A DNA stretch of 64,000 bases. Source: Macrocystis pyrifera. Lineage: Eukaryota > Sar > Phaeophyceae > Laminariales > Laminariaceae. The stretch is taken from assembly GCA_031763025.1 (NCBI GenBank), contig JASSKH010000028.1, positions 2,722,981-2,786,980 of the forward strand, written 5' to 3'. Both the position numbers and the translations under genes were made by a program. Each line of letters begins with the position of its first letter. The stretch's first letter is position 1. Below the pieces are notes generated by a model. The model made no database searches and had not been told where the DNA came from. It was given only the letters and a program-made list of their open reading frames with translations. This document shows, one piece after another, positions 61,061 to 64,000 of the stretch.

Positions 61061-61265
61061 CCAGGTGAGGGCGACGACATTCGTACCCCATCTGTTCACG
61101 TGGGGGGCGGGGGGGGGGGTGGTGATGGGTTGTTCTTGTTGTCGTGGAGTTTTTGAGCCGTTTTCGAGTACTTCATAGGTCTATTTATAGGTGTAGTATA
61201 TATATATTTAGTTGTTTTGTGTTCGTTTCAGAAGAGGACCCGCAAATGCATCCCGCGGGCTTCCT

Positions 61266-61668
61266 TAGTAATAGCGCTACAGCAGTAGCGTTCTCTTGCT
61301 TCAGCTTTCTAGATCAGATCGTCGCGCAAAAGAGAGGGAGAGAGAGAGCAATAGCGCTACAGCAGTAGCGTTCTCTTGCTTCAGCTTTTTAGATCAGATC
61401 GTCGCGCAAAAGAGAGGGAGAGAGAGAGAGAGCAATAGCGCTACAGCAGTAGCGTTCTCTTGCTTCAGCTTTTTAGATCAGATCGTCGCGCAAGAGAGAG
61501 GGAGAGAGAGAGCAATAGCGCTACAGCAGTAGCGTTCTCTTGCTTCAGCTTTCTAGATCAGATCGTCGCGCAAGAGAGAGGGAGAGAGAGAGCAATAGCG
61601 CTACAGCAGTAGCGTTCTCTTGCTTCAGCTTTCTAGATCAGATCGTCGCGCAAGAGAGAGGGAGGGAA
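61266..61668. repeat. Minisatellite, ~80 bp unit, 5 copies
   Basis: Unit AATAGCGCTACAGCAGTAGC, GTTCTCTTGCTTCAGCTTTC, TAGATCAGATCGTCGCGCAA, then GAGAGAGGGAGAGAGAG. The copies are almost identical, so the array is recent. One frame stays open through three copies, but this is a by-product of the unit length. Confidence 0.95.
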
Positions 61669-62103
61669 AAAGAGGGCTTGCGCCGCCTTCTCTTCGATGG
61701 TTCGATGGTAGCGCGCGGCGCGAATCTACTGTTTTTTACGTGACACCAGGTGACACGGGGATAGATAGCTACTCGCACACCTCAGGACTTTTCGAAAAAC
61801 ATGCCGTTTTTTTTTAGATCGACGTTACTTACAGCAGTACAATAGTATTTCCGTTCATTTCTGGTCTGATTTTTGTTTCGTGTCTGTAGTTGGAAGTTTG
61901 AGTATTGTTTTTTTTTTTTTTTTTTTTTTTTGCGTGTATAGTTTCGACTTAATTTTCTATTTATTGTTTGTTTTCTTCAGATTTGTTTGTTTTTCGGTTT
62001 ATTTTTCTTTTTCCGGTTGAAGCAGCGGCAACGAGGGTTTTCCCTTCCGTTTTCGAATGTGCGCACTTTTTGTTGGCCTCGGTCTCTTGCAGGACCGAGT
62101 AGT

Positions 62104-62291
62104 CGATTTCGGAGGGACACAATAATCAGAACCGAAGGTGGTGTGTAAACGCACCGGGTTACACCACTCCGGCCGGAAATATAAAGACCGTTTCAACATT
62201 ACGATGAAGACGTAACAGTCGTATTAGTTTGGGGCAGTGGTATGGTTTTTGGGTTCATCGTCGGTTCTGATTATTGTAGCCCCTCGTATTA
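62104..62291. repeat. MITE family A variant with a family B insertion
   Basis: Outer ends GGAGGGACACAATAATCAGA and GGTTCTGATTATTGTAGCCC. Inside, 62,160-62,215 reads CCACTCCGGCCGGAAATATA AAGACCGTTT, the family B end. This suggests nested insertion. Confidence 0.55.
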
Positions 62292-62334
62292 GAGCATTCG
62301 CGGGTCCTTTACATTTTTCCCGAGCCGCTCGTTG

Positions 62335-62372
62335 ATTGGTTGATTGATTGATTGATTGATTGATTGATCGCT
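62335..62372. repeat. (TGAT)n microsatellite
   Basis: Eight to nine copies of TTGA/GATT. Confidence 0.9.
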
Positions 62373-62734
62373 GATCGATAAAAGCCGTCGTCGCTTTTCC
62401 GTCTATTTTTTTTTTCTGTGGAAGACGCTTATAACACCGGTTGGCCTTTTGTGTTGCGGGTTGGGGAGTAAGCGCGTCCGGAAGGTTTTCCTTTTCTATC
62501 CTCGAGAAAAACAGAAGTAGGTTCATCTTGAAGGAAACGATGTACGTACTTACCTGTTCGAACGGAGCGGTTCATTTTTTCTTATCTTGTTTTTGTAGGG
62601 ATAGATGCACCCCTAGTCTATATAGCAGCGGCGATGCGTCTTGAGCGAGATTTATTTTCAGTCCTGTTTTTCCGTCGCCTCGTGCTAGGTAATAAAAGCA
62701 AAACCGAATGGCGGAGGCGTAATACTACACACCT

Positions 62735-62915
62735 GATTGGTGGAGAGATATATCACAGTAATCAGGTGATTCGAAGAGATATCGTACAAAAATCAGCTGA
62801 TTTTTATGGGGGTATCGTGCAATATTCAGCTGGTTGGTGGAGATATTGCACAATACACAGCTGATTGGTGTGCGCATTGTACGATATGTAGCTGATTGGT
62901 GGGGGTATATGTTAG
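62735..62915. repeat. Tandem repeat, ~37 bp unit, about 5 copies
   Basis: CAGCTGATTGGTGGAGATAT plus CGTACAATA units. CAGCTG and ATATCGTACAATAT give short palindromes. Confidence 0.8.
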
Positions 62916-63134
62916 CCAAGGATGACCAAGTCATAGCATAGCCTTGCGTAGTGCCGGGGAGACGCCCCTCATGTCCTGTCTACTCTCAGAAAGCTTTGCC
63001 TGGACGAGTCAGTTGTACGTACGTCTGGTTCCAATATTTTTGTACTGCCCCTCCGCCGTCGGGCAGCTCCTCCTGGTATCTGGCATTCTTACGTTTTGTG
63101 TACGTATTTCTTGCGGCATGGATTATGAACTAGC

Positions 63135-63422
63135 CACACCTGGGACAAATCACGAACAGATAGATCATGTGCAGATAGATCATCTGCAGATAGATGATCT
63201 AGCTCATCAGCTGCCGCTGTGAGAGGTTGTGCAGGATCTGCAACAGTACACATCCAACCCCAGGAAAAACTTGTGCTGCTGCTGTAGGCCATGCTGATTA
63301 TACGGGTCCCACCCGCCAACATGAGCTACCTTAGATCACACAGGATTGGGGAGAATTGGTTTTGCCTTGAGAGGTCTAAATCATTCGTGGAGTGGGAATC
63401 GATGATCTTGTCCGAAGCGTGG
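63135..63422. mobile_element. GATC-rich inverted-repeat element (family D), copy 4
   Basis: CACACCTGGGACAAATCACG at the left, GATCTTGTCCGAAGCGTGG at the right, and the internal CGGGTCCCACCCGCCAACAT shared with copies 1 and 2. Confidence 0.6.
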
Positions 63423-63559
63423 AAACTATCCACATCCCGTTGGAACAAACGTTTCTCATGCATACAAACCGTGTTGACACCCACCAGCCGACGGATTTTC
63501 CAAGCTTGGTTGTCTCGGAATCGGGGAGAGTCCGAACGCCGAGCGATACACAACATGTA

Positions 63560-63870
63560 CCTGGTACATACTACTGTGGAACAATCTCGACGAGATATGT
63601 CGGAAAGATCTCGACTAGATCTCTGTCTGAAAGATAGCGACGAGATCCTTCCGGAATATCTCGTCATCTCGACGAGATATTTCGGAATGCACCTGGTACA
63701 TACTACTGTGGAAAATCTCGACGAGATATGTCGGAAAGATCTCGACGAGATCTGTCTGAAATATAGCGACGAGATATCTCGGAAAGATCTCGACGGCGAG
63801 ATATTTCGGAAGTATCTTCAATGAGATCTGTCGGGAAAAGATTTCAACGGATCTCGACGAGATATTTCCA
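63560..63870. repeat. Tandem palindromic array ATCTCGACGAGAT
   Basis: Repeated GGAAAGATCTCGACGAGATC and GAGATATTTCGGAA units. Within it CACCTGGTACATACTACTGT recurs once, ~130 bases apart. Each unit is self-complementary. Confidence 0.8.
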
Positions 63871-63934
63871 AAGCCGCCATTTATTTGTATCGTGTGTACC
63901 CCCGTTGGGTTGGAGAAACTCAGCTGGGAAATTC

Positions 63935-64000
63935 ATGACAGGGGGTGTGTTATCTTACCACCCGTGTGTTATCCTATCACCCCCCTTTGATACGGTATAC
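63935..64000. repeat. GTGTTATCTTACCACCC repeat, as at 12.8 kb
   Basis: GGGGGTGTGTTATCTTACCA then GTGTTATCCTATCACCC, cut by the window end. Confidence 0.65.

Noticed and set aside
61144-61743. Open frames through the 80 bp satellite
   Set aside because: They stay open only because of the unit length; the repeated peptide has no other support.

Overview
The window is nuclear DNA from an intron-rich eukaryote with fairly high GC, short exons (26 to about 1,500 bases), GT-AG introns of about 0.4 to 6 kb, Ala/Gly/Ser/Pro-rich low-complexity coding stretches, and very many small repeats and long C or G homopolymers. This looks like an alga or other protist. A stramenopile such as a brown alga is my best guess, but that rests on general genome style and not on a diagnostic sequence.

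Layout. (1) About 0.8-6.7 kb, minus strand: seven exons of translation initiation factor eIF3 subunit L; its C-terminal exons lie left of the window and its first exon was not found. (2) About 6.7-14.9 kb: no recognisable gene; CGATAACG-type arrays, inverted repeats, minisatellites and MITEs. (3) 14,924-29,194, plus strand: a 12-exon gene that I read as a homologue of NELF-B/COBRA1 (a subunit of the RNA polymerase II pausing factor NELF), with a bromodomain inserted in the middle. This is the most interesting thing in the window. (4) 29.2-35.5 kb: no gene recognised; tandem and dispersed repeats. (5) 35,567-45,157, minus strand: a three-exon PIF/Harbinger-type transposase whose conserved DDE residues can be read across exons, with large introns filled by other elements (a miniature LTR element, piggyBac-like and other MITEs). 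(6) 45,700-59,777, plus strand: a kinesin with an N-terminal extension, a motor domain carrying a ~115-residue low-complexity insertion just after the P-loop, and a long disordered tail. (7) 59.8-64 kb: repeats only.

The genes do not form a pathway: translation, transcription elongation, a transposase-derived gene and a motor protein sit side by side, as is normal in a eukaryote. The repeat content is the second main theme. At least eight small transposon-like families recur, including one of about 300 bp whose end repeatedly abuts a poly(C) tract, the longest being about 240 bases. Several homopolymer G runs fall inside coding exons or at splice sites and appear to break reading frames. These are probably assembly indels, but they could be real.

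Exon borders were placed by eye from GT/AG signals, codon phase and remembered family patterns. No alignment or transcript evidence was available.
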